From assembly GCA_035509315.1 (NCBI GenBank), contig DATJLS010000054.1, positions 186,001 to 250,000 of the forward strand: a stretch of DNA of 64,000 nt, given 5' to 3'. Positions 24,245-33,358 of the stretch are shown in pieces (the stretch's first letter is position 1; every line of letters starts with the position of its first letter). The translations under genes were made by a program, and so were the position numbers. Source of the stretch: JAKAWQ01 sp035509315. Lineage in GTDB: Bacteria > Pseudomonadota > Alphaproteobacteria > Acetobacterales > Acetobacteraceae. The notes under the pieces are model-generated. The model was not told where the DNA came from. It made no database searches and was given only the letters and a program-made list of their open reading frames with translations.

Positions 24245-25195
24245 TCAGACGTGCCGCCGCCGCGCGCGAACGGGCCGTGCCGTTGCCCAGCCGACCGGAA
24301 GGGAATGCTCGGCCGCCTCGGCCGCATGCATCAAATGCCGATGCATCAGACGCGCGGCCATCGCCGCATCGTCCGCCGCGATCGCCGAGAGGATCGCCAT
24401 GTGCTCGCGGCACCAGACGACGACGCGCGCGCAGTCGGCGTAGCTGCCAAGCTCGAACAGCCGGCGTAGCGTGTTCTGCTGACGCACCATGCTCAGCACG
24501 AAGAGATTGCCGCTCCAGCCGGCGAGCGTCTCATGGAAACGGGCATCGAGCTCGAAGACCCGCGCCGGATCCTCCTGCACCATCTCCGGCCGCGCGGTCA
24601 GCGCCGTATGCTCCTCGACGAGTTGCTCGAGTGCTGCCCGCTCGGCGTGAAAGCCGGGCACCAGGAGGGATGGCGGTTCGAGCATCAGCCGGAGCTCGAA
24701 GCTCGCGCGGCGCGACTGCTCCGTGTCGAGCGAAGGAACGAAGCACCAGCGCCAGCCGGTGCGGCTTACCAGGCCTTCTTCCTCGAGCCGCGCCAGCGCC
24801 CGCTGCACGAGAGCAAGCCCTGTCCGGTAGCGGCGTGCGAGGGCGCTCTGAGAGAGCTCCGAGCCGATCCGCCCGGCGAGCCGGTCCCTGATCAGCGCAT
24901 CGTGCAATATCGCCTCGGCCGATGCCTGGGCGGGGAGGCGGAAACCGATCAGCTCGGTGCCCGGCCGCATCAGAACATGACCGCGATTGGACCGCACCCG
25001 CACCACGCCATGCCGCGCAAGGAGAGCGAGCGCGGCGCGCACGGGCGTGCGCGAAACACCGAGCTGGCGGGAGAGCTCCTGCTCGATCACCCGTGCCCCT
25101 GCCGGCCACTCCGCGGCGACCGCCACTTCCACGATCCGCTCGGCGAGGCGGACATGGCGTGGATGAGCGGAGACGGGGCCGGATGTCGCTGGCAT
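24245..25195 (-). CDS. GntR-family (FCD) regulator with two winged-helix domains
   Basis: This is a 316-residue transcription factor. The first GntR winged helix is at about residues 15-75 (GARVIEQELSRQLGVSRTPV, then LARHGVVRVRSNRGHVL). A second helix-turn-helix-like unit is at about 90-150 (SQSALARRYRTGLALVQRALARLEEEGLV). The C-terminal FCD ligand domain shows FELDARFHETLAG, HLMHAAEA and the expected His/Asp metal ligands. Ordinary FadR/GntR proteins are about 230 residues, so the extra domain is notable. It lies 3' of a large intergenic region with strong hairpins. The target and ligand are unknown. Confidence 0.85.
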   Translation of the reverse strand: MPATSGPVSAHPRHVRLAERIVEVAVAAEWPAGARVIEQELSRQLGVSRTPVRAALALLARHGVVRVRSNRGHVLMRPGTELIGFRLPAQASAEAILHDALIRDRLAGRIGSELSQSALARRYRTGLALVQRALARLEEEGLVSRTGWRWCFVPSLDTEQSRRASFELRLMLEPPSLLVPGFHAERAALEQLVEEHTALTARPEMVQEDPARVFELDARFHETLAGWSGNLFVLSMVRQQNTLRRLFELGSYADCARVVVWCREHMAILSAIAADDAAMAARLMHRHLMHAAEAAEHSLPVGWATARPVRARRRHV

Positions 25196-25464
25196 GAATT
25201 GTTCGGTTTATGCTGGATCGAACAAAGATAATGACTCCCGACGATCTTCGCCACGGCATGTGGCGTGAGGGATTGGCCGCTTACCCTCATGTAACCGCTT
25301 ACTTCTGATGCCTGCTCAACCCGCTCGCCAAGTGGAAGAAGCTCCACAAACGCCATGTTCCGCTGGCGTCCGGCACGATCGGGGAGTTCTCTCCATGGCC
25401 TTCGGTGGAAGCATAATTAATTCGATAAAGAAATAAAATTGATTGCAAACCGGATCATGCTGCT

Positions 25465-25567
25465 AGTGTCCTGCCCCTGAAATGCCTTCGCATTTCAGGG
25501 GCAGGACACTGAAAACAAAGAGCCAGTGTCCCGACGCATGATGACGATATTTACGAGTCGGGACACT
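25465..25567. repeat. Two adjacent palindromes with shared AGTGTCC/GGACACT ends
   Basis: The first palindrome (25465-25510) is a perfect 21-bp stem with loop CTTC. The second (25525-25567) has 11-bp arms AGTGTCCCGAC/GTCGGGACACT around a 21-nt loop. Both begin AGTGTCC and end GGACACT, and the outer flanks read CTAGTGTCC and GGACACTAG. No gene was seen in the 505-nt gap 25196-25700. They may be a small mobile palindromic element or a bidirectional terminator. Confidence 0.7.
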
Positions 25568-25700
25568 AGGGAGGGTGTCCGGGGGCTGTGTCCCGGCGCC
25601 CCGGCCTTCAGGCATCTGGCCGCTTCGTGGTCGGTTCGGGGCCGGATCGCCCCACGGATGCCCGATCAGCGTCTGACCAGCGATCGAAGCGGCGCTGAAC

Positions 25701-27134
25701 TCACATCCCGAGATAGGCGCGGCGGATTTCGGCGTCGGACGCGATCTCCGCCGCCGGGCCGCTCATCACGATGCGGCCGGTTTGCAGCACATAGGCCCGG
25801 TCCGCGATCGCGAGCGTTTCGACGAGCCGTTGCTCGACGATCAGGATCGTGACGCCGAGCCCGCGGATCCGCTGGACGGCCGCAAGGATATCGTCCACGA
25901 GGCGTGGCATGATACCCTGCGAGGGTTCATCGAGCATGAGCAGGCGGGGATTGGTCATCAGCGCGCGGCCGATCGCCAGCATCTGCTGCTCGCCCCCTGA
26001 GAGTGTTTCGGCGCGTTGCGAGAGGCGTTCCTGCAAACGGGGGAACAGGGAGAAGACGAGATCGAGCGGGCGGAACCGGTCCGGTCCGCGCCTTGCATAG
26101 GCGCCGAGCCTGAGATTGTCCTCGACCGAAAGGCGGCCGAAGAGTCTGCGCCCCTCCGGCACGAGCACGACGCCGAGCCGGTTGATGCGATGGGCCGGCA
26201 TCCGCGCGATCGATCTTCCATCGAAGACGATGCCGCCACCGGTCTGCATCTGGCCGGCGATACCGCGCAGGAGCGTGCTCTTGCCCGCCCCGTTTGCACC
26301 GACCACGGCGACGATCTCGCCTGCGCTCGCGGTGAGATCGATGCCGTGCAGAGCCCGCAGCCCGCGATAGGCGGCGGTGAGCCCCCTCACACTGAGCAGG
26401 GGGCCGTCAGGTGGCATAGCGGTCGCCCAGATAGGCGCGGATGACCCCGGGTTCCGCACGATCTCCGCGGGGGTTCCTTCGGCGAGCTTGCGGCCGAGAT
26501 GCAGCACGACCGCGCGATCGACCAGCGGCAGCAGCACCTCCATGACATGCTCGACCATGATGATGGTGATGCCGCGGGCACAAACCGCGCGCACGAGCTG
26601 CACGCCTTCCTGCGCCTCGGTCGGTGTGAGGCCGGTGAGCATTTCGTCCAGGAGGAGGAGCCGCGGCTCCGTCGCCAGTGCGCGCGCCACTTCGAGGCGG
26701 CGTTTCTCAGGCGGGGTCAGCGCATCGGCGGGCATATCCGCGCGGCGATCGAGGCCGCAGACCGTGAGCACTTCGAGCGCGCGCGCCATGGCGTGACGCG
26801 CCCTTTGCACGCGCGCGAAGGCGCCGACCATCACGTTCTCGAGCACGGTCATCGAATCGAAGCTGCGCACGACCTGGAATGTGCGGCCAATGCCGCGCTT
26901 CGTACAGGCGACCGGCCCGAGACCCGAGATCCGTTTCCCTTCGAAGAGGATTTCGCCGCGATCCGGTACGATGGCACCGGAGATGCTGTTGAAGAGGCTG
27001 CTCTTTCCCGCGCCGTTCGGCCCGATCAGCCCCAGGATCTCGCCGCGCGCGACATCAAAGCTGATATCGACATTGGCGGCAATCCCGCTGAAGGATTTGC
27101 TCACAGACCTGAGCTGCAGGATCGGTTCAGACAT
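25701..27134 (-). CDS. LivG and LivF ATPases joined in one reading frame
   Basis: These are two ABC ATPases of a branched-chain-amino-acid-type importer in one 477-residue frame. The LivG part has GPNGAGKSSLF and MVEHVMEVLL. The LivF part (from MPPDGPLLSVRG, ATG at 26417) has GANGAGKSTLLRG, LSGGEQQMLAIGRAL and VLVPEGRR. The LivG signature is degenerate (LTPPEKRRLEVARAL). Near 26445-26448 a run of four C (plus strand) seems one base short: restoring it gives LivG the normal end VIRAYLGDRYAT and a TGA at 26407, overlapping the LivF ATG. So this is probably livG plus livF fused by a frameshift, or a sequencing error, rather than a designed fusion. Confidence 0.85.
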   Translation of the reverse strand: MSEPILQLRSVSKSFSGIAANVDISFDVARGEILGLIGPNGAGKSSLFNSISGAIVPDRGEILFEGKRISGLGPVACTKRGIGRTFQVVRSFDSMTVLENVMVGAFARVQRARHAMARALEVLTVCGLDRRADMPADALTPPEKRRLEVARALATEPRLLLLDEMLTGLTPTEAQEGVQLVRAVCARGITIIMVEHVMEVLLPLVDRAVVLHLGRKLAEGTPAEIVRNPGSSAPIWATAMPPDGPLLSVRGLTAAYRGLRALHGIDLTASAGEIVAVVGANGAGKSTLLRGIAGQMQTGGGIVFDGRSIARMPAHRINRLGVVLVPEGRRLFGRLSVEDNLRLGAYARRGPDRFRPLDLVFSLFPRLQERLSQRAETLSGGEQQMLAIGRALMTNPRLLMLDEPSQGIMPRLVDDILAAVQRIRGLGVTILIVEQRLVETLAIADRAYVLQTGRIVMSGPAAEIASDAEIRRAYLGM

Positions 27135-28137
27135 CGTCCGCGACCTCACCACCAGAGCGGCTACGGACGCCGAAAAGGCTGACCAGCCCCTGCGGCCGTG
27201 CAAGGGCGAGCGCCACGATGAGCGCACCATAGATCATGAGGTCGACTCCGCCGCCCGCACCGCCGAGCCAGGCTGCGGAAAGCTGCTGCAGCGGGATCAG
27301 CACGGCCGCGCCGATCAGCGGGCCCCACAGCGTGCCGACCCCGCCCACCACTGCCGGCAGGGCGATCAGCACCGAGAGCGAGAGGCCGAGCGTGCTGTCC
27401 GGATCGATGAAGCCGATATATTGAGCGTAGAGCGCGCCGCCCACGCCGGTGATGGCGCCGCTGATGGAGGCCGCCGCCATCTTGCTCGGGAAGACGCGGA
27501 CGGCGAGGCTTTGCGCCGCTGTCCCATCATCCTTCACCGCGCGCCAATAGAACCCCCAACGCGATCCTTCGACGAGCCAGGCAATGATCCAGGCGATCGC
27601 GGTATAGGCGAGCATGACGTAATGGAACGGCAGCACCCCGACGCGAAATTCGAGATTGACCCAGCTCCGGGTATGGAACGGGATGGTGACGCCCATGGCC
27701 GCATTGACGAAACCCCAGTTCTGCACGAGCAACTCTGCCATCAGTCCGATGACGAGCGTGGCGATGGCGTAGTAATGGCCGCTCAGGCGAAAACAGGGCC
27801 AGCCGAGGAGCAGGGCGGCAAGGGCGGCGAGCACGCCGCCCGCGAACATGCCAAGCGTAGGCGGAATGCCGAAGCGGGTGAAGAGAATCGTCGAGGCATA
27901 GGCGCCGATGCCGAAATAGAGCGCATGGCCGAGAGAGATCTGGCCGCAATACCCGCCGAGCACGTTCCAACCCTGGGAGAGCCCGGCATAAAGCAGCGTC
28001 AGCACGATCAGCCCGCGCAGATAGACATTGCCGATCGGCAGCGGCAGCAGCCCAAGCAGCGCCAGCAGCACGGCGCCGACCAGAAGCTCGCGCCGGCGCC
28101 GTCTCGTGATCGCGTTCGGGCGAAAGGGGAGGTTCAC
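27127..28137 (-). CDS. livM: Branched-chain-type ABC permease LivM
   Basis: This 336-residue membrane permease starts at GTG 28137, overlapping the livH stop (GTGA). It shows the LivM hallmarks GYCGQISLGHALYFGIGAYAS, GWPCFRLSGHYYAIATLVIGLM and a cytoplasmic loop AVRVFPSKMAAASISGAITGVGGALYAQ. Eight or so hydrophobic segments are visible. It overlaps livG by 8 nt. The substrate could be branched-chain amino acids, amides or urea; the sequence does not tell which. Confidence 0.9.
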   Translation of the reverse strand: MNLPFRPNAITRRRRRELLVGAVLLALLGLLPLPIGNVYLRGLIVLTLLYAGLSQGWNVLGGYCGQISLGHALYFGIGAYASTILFTRFGIPPTLGMFAGGVLAALAALLLGWPCFRLSGHYYAIATLVIGLMAELLVQNWGFVNAAMGVTIPFHTRSWVNLEFRVGVLPFHYVMLAYTAIAWIIAWLVEGSRWGFYWRAVKDDGTAAQSLAVRVFPSKMAAASISGAITGVGGALYAQYIGFIDPDSTLGLSLSVLIALPAVVGGVGTLWGPLIGAAVLIPLQQLSAAWLGGAGGGVDLMIYGALIVALALARPQGLVSLFGVRSRSGGEVADDV

Positions 28138-29009
28138 AAGCGGCCGAACAGGCCGCGCGGCCTGACCATCAGCACGAGGACATAGATCGCGAAAATACCG
28201 ATCTGCTTGAGCGAGGGATCGATCACCAGCGCCGTCAGGGCCTCGGCGAGGCCGACGACGAGGCCCGCCACCAGCGCGCCGAGGAGCGAGCCGAACCCGC
28301 CGAGAGCGACGGTGACATAGGCGATGAGGGCGAAATTGCTGCCGACAGTGGGGGAGATGTAATAAAAATTCGCGAGCATGACGCCGGCAATGCCGACCGT
28401 GGCCGCGCCGATTCCCCAACCGATGCTGAAAACCCTTTGGCGGTCGATGCCGATCAGCGCCACCGCGTCCCGGTCCTCGCGCGTGGCCTCAAGCGCACGG
28501 CCGAATTCCGTGCGGGACATCAGCACCAGCGCGGCAAAGGCGATCAGGCATACGAGCCCCGCCGCGAGCTGGGAGAGCGGCAGCACCACCGATCCGATGG
28601 AAGCCGTGCGATTGCTCAGGAATCCATCATTGATGCTGCGAAAATCGCTGCCGAAGGTAAGCTGAGCGGCACCGACGAGAAAGATGGAAAGCCCGAAGGT
28701 GACGAAGATCTGCACCATCCCGGTGTTGAAGCGGACATCGAGCGCGCGCGAGATCAGGCCCCGATAGATGGCAACGCCAAGAGCGAACAAAATCACCGCG
28801 ACCAAAGGAAGCTGAAGCAGCGGGTCGAGCCCGGAATTCTCGTGGATGACGAAGGTCGCGTACATGGCCAGCATGAGCAGTTCGCCATGCGCGAAATTCA
28901 CCACATCCATCAAACCGAAGATGAGCGAGAGGCCTGCGGCGACGAGGGCATAGACAAGCCCCATCAGCAGGCCGCCAATCGCGACCTGGGCGATGAGCGC
29001 CGCGCTCAT
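28134..29009 (-). CDS. livH: Branched-chain-type ABC permease LivH
   Basis: This 291-residue permease starts MSAALIAQVAIGGLLMGLVYALVAAGLSLIFG and has the LivH box DVVNFAHGELLMLAMY. The EAA-like loop is EATREDRDAVALIGIDRQRVFSIGWGIGAATVG, and VALGGFGSLLGALVAGLVVG comes near the end. The ATG at 29009 starts the first helix; a longer in-frame upstream extension was rejected. It lies 25 nt after the substrate-binding gene and overlaps livM by 4 nt. Confidence 0.9.
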   Translation of the reverse strand: MSAALIAQVAIGGLLMGLVYALVAAGLSLIFGLMDVVNFAHGELLMLAMYATFVIHENSGLDPLLQLPLVAVILFALGVAIYRGLISRALDVRFNTGMVQIFVTFGLSIFLVGAAQLTFGSDFRSINDGFLSNRTASIGSVVLPLSQLAAGLVCLIAFAALVLMSRTEFGRALEATREDRDAVALIGIDRQRVFSIGWGIGAATVGIAGVMLANFYYISPTVGSNFALIAYVTVALGGFGSLLGALVAGLVVGLAEALTALVIDPSLKQIGIFAIYVLVLMVRPRGLFGRL

Positions 29010-29034
29010 CGCCGGGTTCCAACAATGCCCTCCC

Positions 29035-30304
29035 TCACTTGCCGACGTTCCAGATCGCCGGCGCGGTCGCGACGTCGAAGGGGAAGACCGTGTGCCAGGT
29101 TCCGCGCTGATATTGCAGGATGACCGGTGTGCCTTCGATATTCTGTCCGATCGAGTCGAATTTGGTGCCCTCCCAGGGCATGATGGTCTCATTTCCCGGG
29201 ATGTTCGTCGTCCGCAGGGCGTCGCGCAGCGCCATGTTGTCCGTCGATTTGGCGCGGTTGATGGCATCGGCCAGAACCTGCAGCGCCGTCACTTCGCGCG
29301 CGGTCAGGTCGTTGAGGTCCTTGCCGGCGTCGCGCGCTTTGAACAGTTCGTTCGTTATCGTAATCCCTGGACGAGTCCTGGTTGCGTCGATCGAGAAGCT
29401 CGATCGGCTCATCACGCCTTCGGCGAGCGGACCGACCGCCTTGAGAAAGGCCGGGTCGATGAAGCCCGCATCCTGCGCGAGGATGGCCTTGGGCCGGTAT
29501 CCGACATCATGCATCGAGCGTACGAGAAGGATGGCGTCGCTGGTGTAGGAGGAGGGCATCACCACATCGGCATTCGCGGCGCGCAGCCGTTCCGCCTCCA
29601 CCGAGAGTGATGGGCTGTTCGCCTGATAGGAGATGTCGGCCAGCACCCTGATGCCGGCCTTCCTGGCCAGGCTCACCTGGGCGCGGGCGCTGTCGGTGCC
29701 GAAGACGGAATTTTCGTGGACGATCGCGATGCTATGAACGGGGTGCCCGGTCTCTTTGCCGATCGCGGCGAAGAAATCGAACATCGCCTGGGTGAAGTCG
29801 ATGTCCGTGGGCGAGGGGCGGAAAAACCAGGTAAGGCCCTGCTGGCTCAGGCTGGGGGCGGAATTCTCGGCGAAGATATTAAGGTACCTGGTAACGGTCG
29901 CAGATCTGGCTGATCGTGACGGCGGTGGCGCTGGTATAGCTGCCGATGATCGCCACCACATGATCCTCTGTGATCAGGCGCTGGGCCTCGCTGCTTGCGA
30001 TCTGCGGATTGTTCTGGCTGTCGGCGAAGACAAGCTTGACCTTCGCGCCGCCGAGCGCCGGCAGCCCGCCACCCTGGCCGAGCAGCATCGGCGCATGGTG
30101 ATGACCGTTGATGATCGCGGCCTCGGTCTCGAGGGCGATTTCCGCGTCGTGCCCGATCGCGGCGGCAGAGCCGCTGAGGGGATAGACTGCCCCGATCAGG
30201 ATATCGCGCGGCGCTGCCACGGCGCGCGGCGTGACGAATGCACCCAATCCGCTCAGCCCAAGGATCGCCGCCCCGAGCAGCCTTCTCAGTCCGAAACCGG
30301 TCAT
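29035..30304 (-). pseudogene. LivK-type substrate-binding protein, frameshifted
   Basis: The N-terminal frame (from ATG 30304) runs from the signal peptide through RDILIGAVYPLSGSAAAIGHDAEIA to AIIGSYTSATAVTISQICDRYQVP and then stops at 29879. The protein resumes in another frame with YLNIFAENSAPSLSQQGLTWFF and continues normally to the end (APAIWNVGK). The join lies near 29876-29892 at TACCAGGTACC. Losing about 5 nt between two TACC repeats would explain it. The full protein would be about 420 residues, normal for a type-I binding protein. Without it the importer likely lacks its receptor, unless the break is a sequencing error. Confidence 0.8.
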
Positions 30305-30588
30305 GCCTGTTGATCTCCAAGTTCCATGCGGCGCCCGCAGAGCCGTGAGCGCCGACAAGCGGAAACCCCCGGCAGAGCGGATAAGCCGTGTCCGGGCGGG
30401 CGCTCAGATTCGGTGGTTTGCTTTCGGGGTTCGCTTCCGGAAGCGCGCCGAAGAAAAAGCAATCTTCGTGCCAGCCTCCGCCTTGGCAGGCTGGGCTCGA
30501 GGACAACGCGGATCGCCGGGTTCGCTTGGAGATTGCCCCGTTTCTGTCCAGGCACTGACCAAATGCTCGTCAGGTTCGGGCCGGCGCT

Positions 30589-32298
30589 CTATTCGGGCTT
30601 GAGTGTCCGCACCGCCTCCTCAGCTGAATAAAATGTGAATGCCGGCCCGATCGCGGTGAGAAGCCCGGTCATTGCCGCCGAATGACGTGCCCGTTCCGCG
30701 CTGAGGCGCGCAAGCGCGACTTCGATGCCGCGTTCGCGCAATGCGCCGATCGCCGTGCGCAGGAGGGTTGCCCCCGTGTAATCGATCGAATCAACGCCGC
30801 TCGCGTCGATCACCACGAGCCGCACGGGCGGTTCCTTCGCCGCGATCGCCGCCTGCAGCTGGTGATGAATATAATTGGCGTTGGTGAAGTTGATCGGCGC
30901 CGCCGGCGCGAAGACAAGCACGCCCGGCTCATGCTCGCCTTTCTCGATCCCGCCCATCGCCCACCAGATCGTGGTGCCGGGAATCCGCGCGAGCTCCGTG
31001 CAGGCCGGCCGCGCAATGATGGTGATGCTGTGCAGGAGCGAGAGCACGATGCTGAGCCCCACACCCATCTCGATCGGCAGCGCGACGACGAGGAAGGCGC
31101 TCGCCGCGACGAGAAAGATCTCCGGTCCGCCGCTGCGGGCGATCGCGATCATCTCCTTGAGCCGGAAGATACGGCAGGCAATGACCACCAGCACCGCCGA
31201 AAGCGCCGCCACCGGCACATAGGCGAAGGCCCGGCCGGCAGCCACCACGATCGCCAGGATCAGGGCCGCCGCGATCAGCGCCGCCACCTGCGATCTCCCG
31301 CCCGCCTGTGCCACCACCGCCGTGCTCGGCGGGCTCGCGTCCACGGCGAAAGCGCCGAGCAGTGCGGCCAGGATGTTCCCGGCTCCCACGCCGCCGAAAT
31401 CGCGGCTGACCTCTTCCTCGGGTTCGCCCGGCGCCGGAAAGCTCCGCGTCACCGCGGCTGTCTGCATCATGCAGACGAAGGCGACGGTAAGCGCGACCGG
31501 CAGCAGCTCCACCACATCCCCGAGCCCGACCCGGCCGAGCGTGATTTGCGGCACCGGCGGGGTGAGTGGCCCGAGCACCACCACGCCCCGATGCTTGAGC
31601 CTGAGGAGCCACACCGCAAGCCCCGCCACCACCAGCCCGAGAAGCGCCCCGGGGATCCGCGTGCCGGCTCGCGATCCCCCCCGGGATCCCCAACGTCTCT
31701 GGCCGAGTAGCGTCGCGCCAAGGACGACGAGCCCAAGCGCAGTCGTCGTGGGGTTGGCCTCGGGCAGGTGCCGGATGAGCGCCGCGAACCGCACCGCGAT
31801 ATGCCCCTCGCCCGCCGTGATCCCGAGCATGCCGGGGATCTGCCCGATCACAATTTGCACTGCGATCCCGGCCAGGAACCCGACCGTCACGGGAATGGAG
31901 AGCAGATCGGCGATCCAACCCGCGCGGGCAGCGCCGACGATCGCGAGGATGACGCCCACAAGGAGCGCCAGCAGGGCCGCCAAGGCCGCGGCGCGCGCGG
32001 GATCCGCGCCGGCGAGGACCACCAACGTGCCGGCGAAGATCGGGGCGATGGTCGAATCTGCCGCTACCGAGGCGAAGCGGTGCCAGCCGAACGCGGCAAA
32101 TCCGATCGATCCGGCAACGAAGGCGAGCAACCCGCTTTCGGGTGGCATGCCGGCGAGCCGCGCCGTCGCGAGCTGCCCGGGCAAGGCGATCGCAAGGAGC
32201 ATCACCCCCGCCACCGCATCGTGCGGCAGGAAGCCAAGCCGATAACCGCGAAGCGAGCGGAAGAGAATCTCCCGCCGCGTCTTTATCGCCTCAGCCAT
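30589..32298 (-). CDS. SulP-family anion transporter with STAS domain
   Basis: This is a 569-residue membrane transporter. The N-terminal part (YRLGFLPHDAVAGVMLLAIALPGQLATARLAGMPPESGLLA) gives the SulP fold, which has about 10-14 helices. DFGGVGAGNILAALLGAFAVDASPPSTAVVAQAGGRSQVAAL is the conserved core, and a C-terminal STAS domain shows RLVVIDASGVDSIDYTGATLLRTAI. SulP proteins carry sulfate, bicarbonate or dicarboxylates. The signature SxS/TAV region is divergent, so the ion is open. The ATG at 32298 is chosen; ppk2 ends 6 nt upstream, and the two genes are probably co-transcribed. Confidence 0.9.
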   Translation of the reverse strand: MAEAIKTRREILFRSLRGYRLGFLPHDAVAGVMLLAIALPGQLATARLAGMPPESGLLAFVAGSIGFAAFGWHRFASVAADSTIAPIFAGTLVVLAGADPARAAALAALLALLVGVILAIVGAARAGWIADLLSIPVTVGFLAGIAVQIVIGQIPGMLGITAGEGHIAVRFAALIRHLPEANPTTTALGLVVLGATLLGQRRWGSRGGSRAGTRIPGALLGLVVAGLAVWLLRLKHRGVVVLGPLTPPVPQITLGRVGLGDVVELLPVALTVAFVCMMQTAAVTRSFPAPGEPEEEVSRDFGGVGAGNILAALLGAFAVDASPPSTAVVAQAGGRSQVAALIAAALILAIVVAAGRAFAYVPVAALSAVLVVIACRIFRLKEMIAIARSGGPEIFLVAASAFLVVALPIEMGVGLSIVLSLLHSITIIARPACTELARIPGTTIWWAMGGIEKGEHEPGVLVFAPAAPINFTNANYIHHQLQAAIAAKEPPVRLVVIDASGVDSIDYTGATLLRTAIGALRERGIEVALARLSAERARHSAAMTGLLTAIGPAFTFYSAEEAVRTLKPE

Positions 32299-32303
32299 GG
32301 GCC

Positions 32304-33158
32304 TCAGCCATGGCGATGTTCGGCCTTCTCCTCCTTTACGGCTTCGTGGTACTCGCGCCGGATCCGCGCCAGATCGACCGTGGGAGCCGGGTAGCGCATC
32401 CCAAGCTCCTCGAGCGTCGCCGCGACGATCGCCGAGACCGCCAGGTTGCGGAACCATTTGTGGTTCGCAGGCACCACGTACCACGGCGCATGGGCGAGGC
32501 TCGTCTTCGCCAGCGCTTCCTCATAGGCCGCCATGTAGGCGTCCCAGAATTCCCGCTCCTTGTAGTCCGCTTCGCTGATCTTCCAGTTCCGCCCCGGGTC
32601 GTCGAGTCGCTGCGCAAAGCGCGCGAGCTGCTCATCCTTGCTGATATGGAGGAAGAATTTCAGGATCGTCGTCCCGGTTTGGGCGAGCAGGCTCTCGAAT
32701 TGGCGGATCTCTTCGAAGCGAGCCTCCCAGGTCGCGCGGTCGATCAGCCCATGCACACGGGTCACCAACACGTCCTCATAATGAGAGCGGTTGAAGATGG
32801 TGATCTCGCCCTTGGCAGGGGCCTCAGCATGCACCCGCCAGAGAAAATCATGCGCGCGTTCCGCCTGCGTCGGCACCTTGAAGCCGGCAACCTGCGCGCC
32901 TTGCGGATTGAGGGCGCCGAAGACATGGCCGATCGTTCCGTCCTTGCCTCCAGCATCCATCGCCTGGAGCACGATCAGCACGGCGCGATCCCTTTCCGCG
33001 TACAGCAGGGTCTGCAGCGCGGCGAGCTTGCCGCGATAGGACTCGGTCTCTTCCCTCGCGGCTTCGGCTGACTCGTGGTGGCCTTTGAACGCCGGATCGA
33101 TGTCTTGAAGACGGAGCTTGCCGCCTTCCGGAACACGGAATTCCTTGCGGAAGTCCAT
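32304..33158 (-). CDS. Polyphosphate kinase 2 family protein
   Basis: This 284-residue PPK2 transfers phosphate between polyphosphate and nucleoside di- or monophosphates. Walker A is QAMDAGGKDGTIGHVF, the lid/Walker B region holds ITIFNRSHYEDVLVTRVHG, and KFFLHISKDEQLARFAQRLDDPGRNWKIS and HAPWYVVPANHKWFRNLAVS are class-typical. The length and pattern fit the one-domain class that uses ADP/AMP, possibly class III; subclass is not certain. A GGGAGGGAG site precedes ATG 33158. It shares an operon with the SulP transporter. Confidence 0.93.
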   Translation of the reverse strand: MDFRKEFRVPEGGKLRLQDIDPAFKGHHESAEAAREETESYRGKLAALQTLLYAERDRAVLIVLQAMDAGGKDGTIGHVFGALNPQGAQVAGFKVPTQAERAHDFLWRVHAEAPAKGEITIFNRSHYEDVLVTRVHGLIDRATWEARFEEIRQFESLLAQTGTTILKFFLHISKDEQLARFAQRLDDPGRNWKISEADYKEREFWDAYMAAYEEALAKTSLAHAPWYVVPANHKWFRNLAVSAIVAATLEELGMRYPAPTVDLARIRREYHEAVKEEKAEHRHG

Positions 33159-33358
33159 TCTCCCTCCCTGCCGGCCCCTCCTTACGGGCATCCTCTCACC
33201 GATGGGCGAGGGGCGCGGTTCCCTATCTCGGAATGTCAGAGAAATCAGCGGCGGAGGGAAGGGGTATCGATTTCGCGTCCGACAGGAGCGCCTCTCGTTC
33301 CCGGCTTAAAGGACCGCAGACTTGAGGGCAGAGAGACGTAGGGCGGAGCCGCGCCCGG

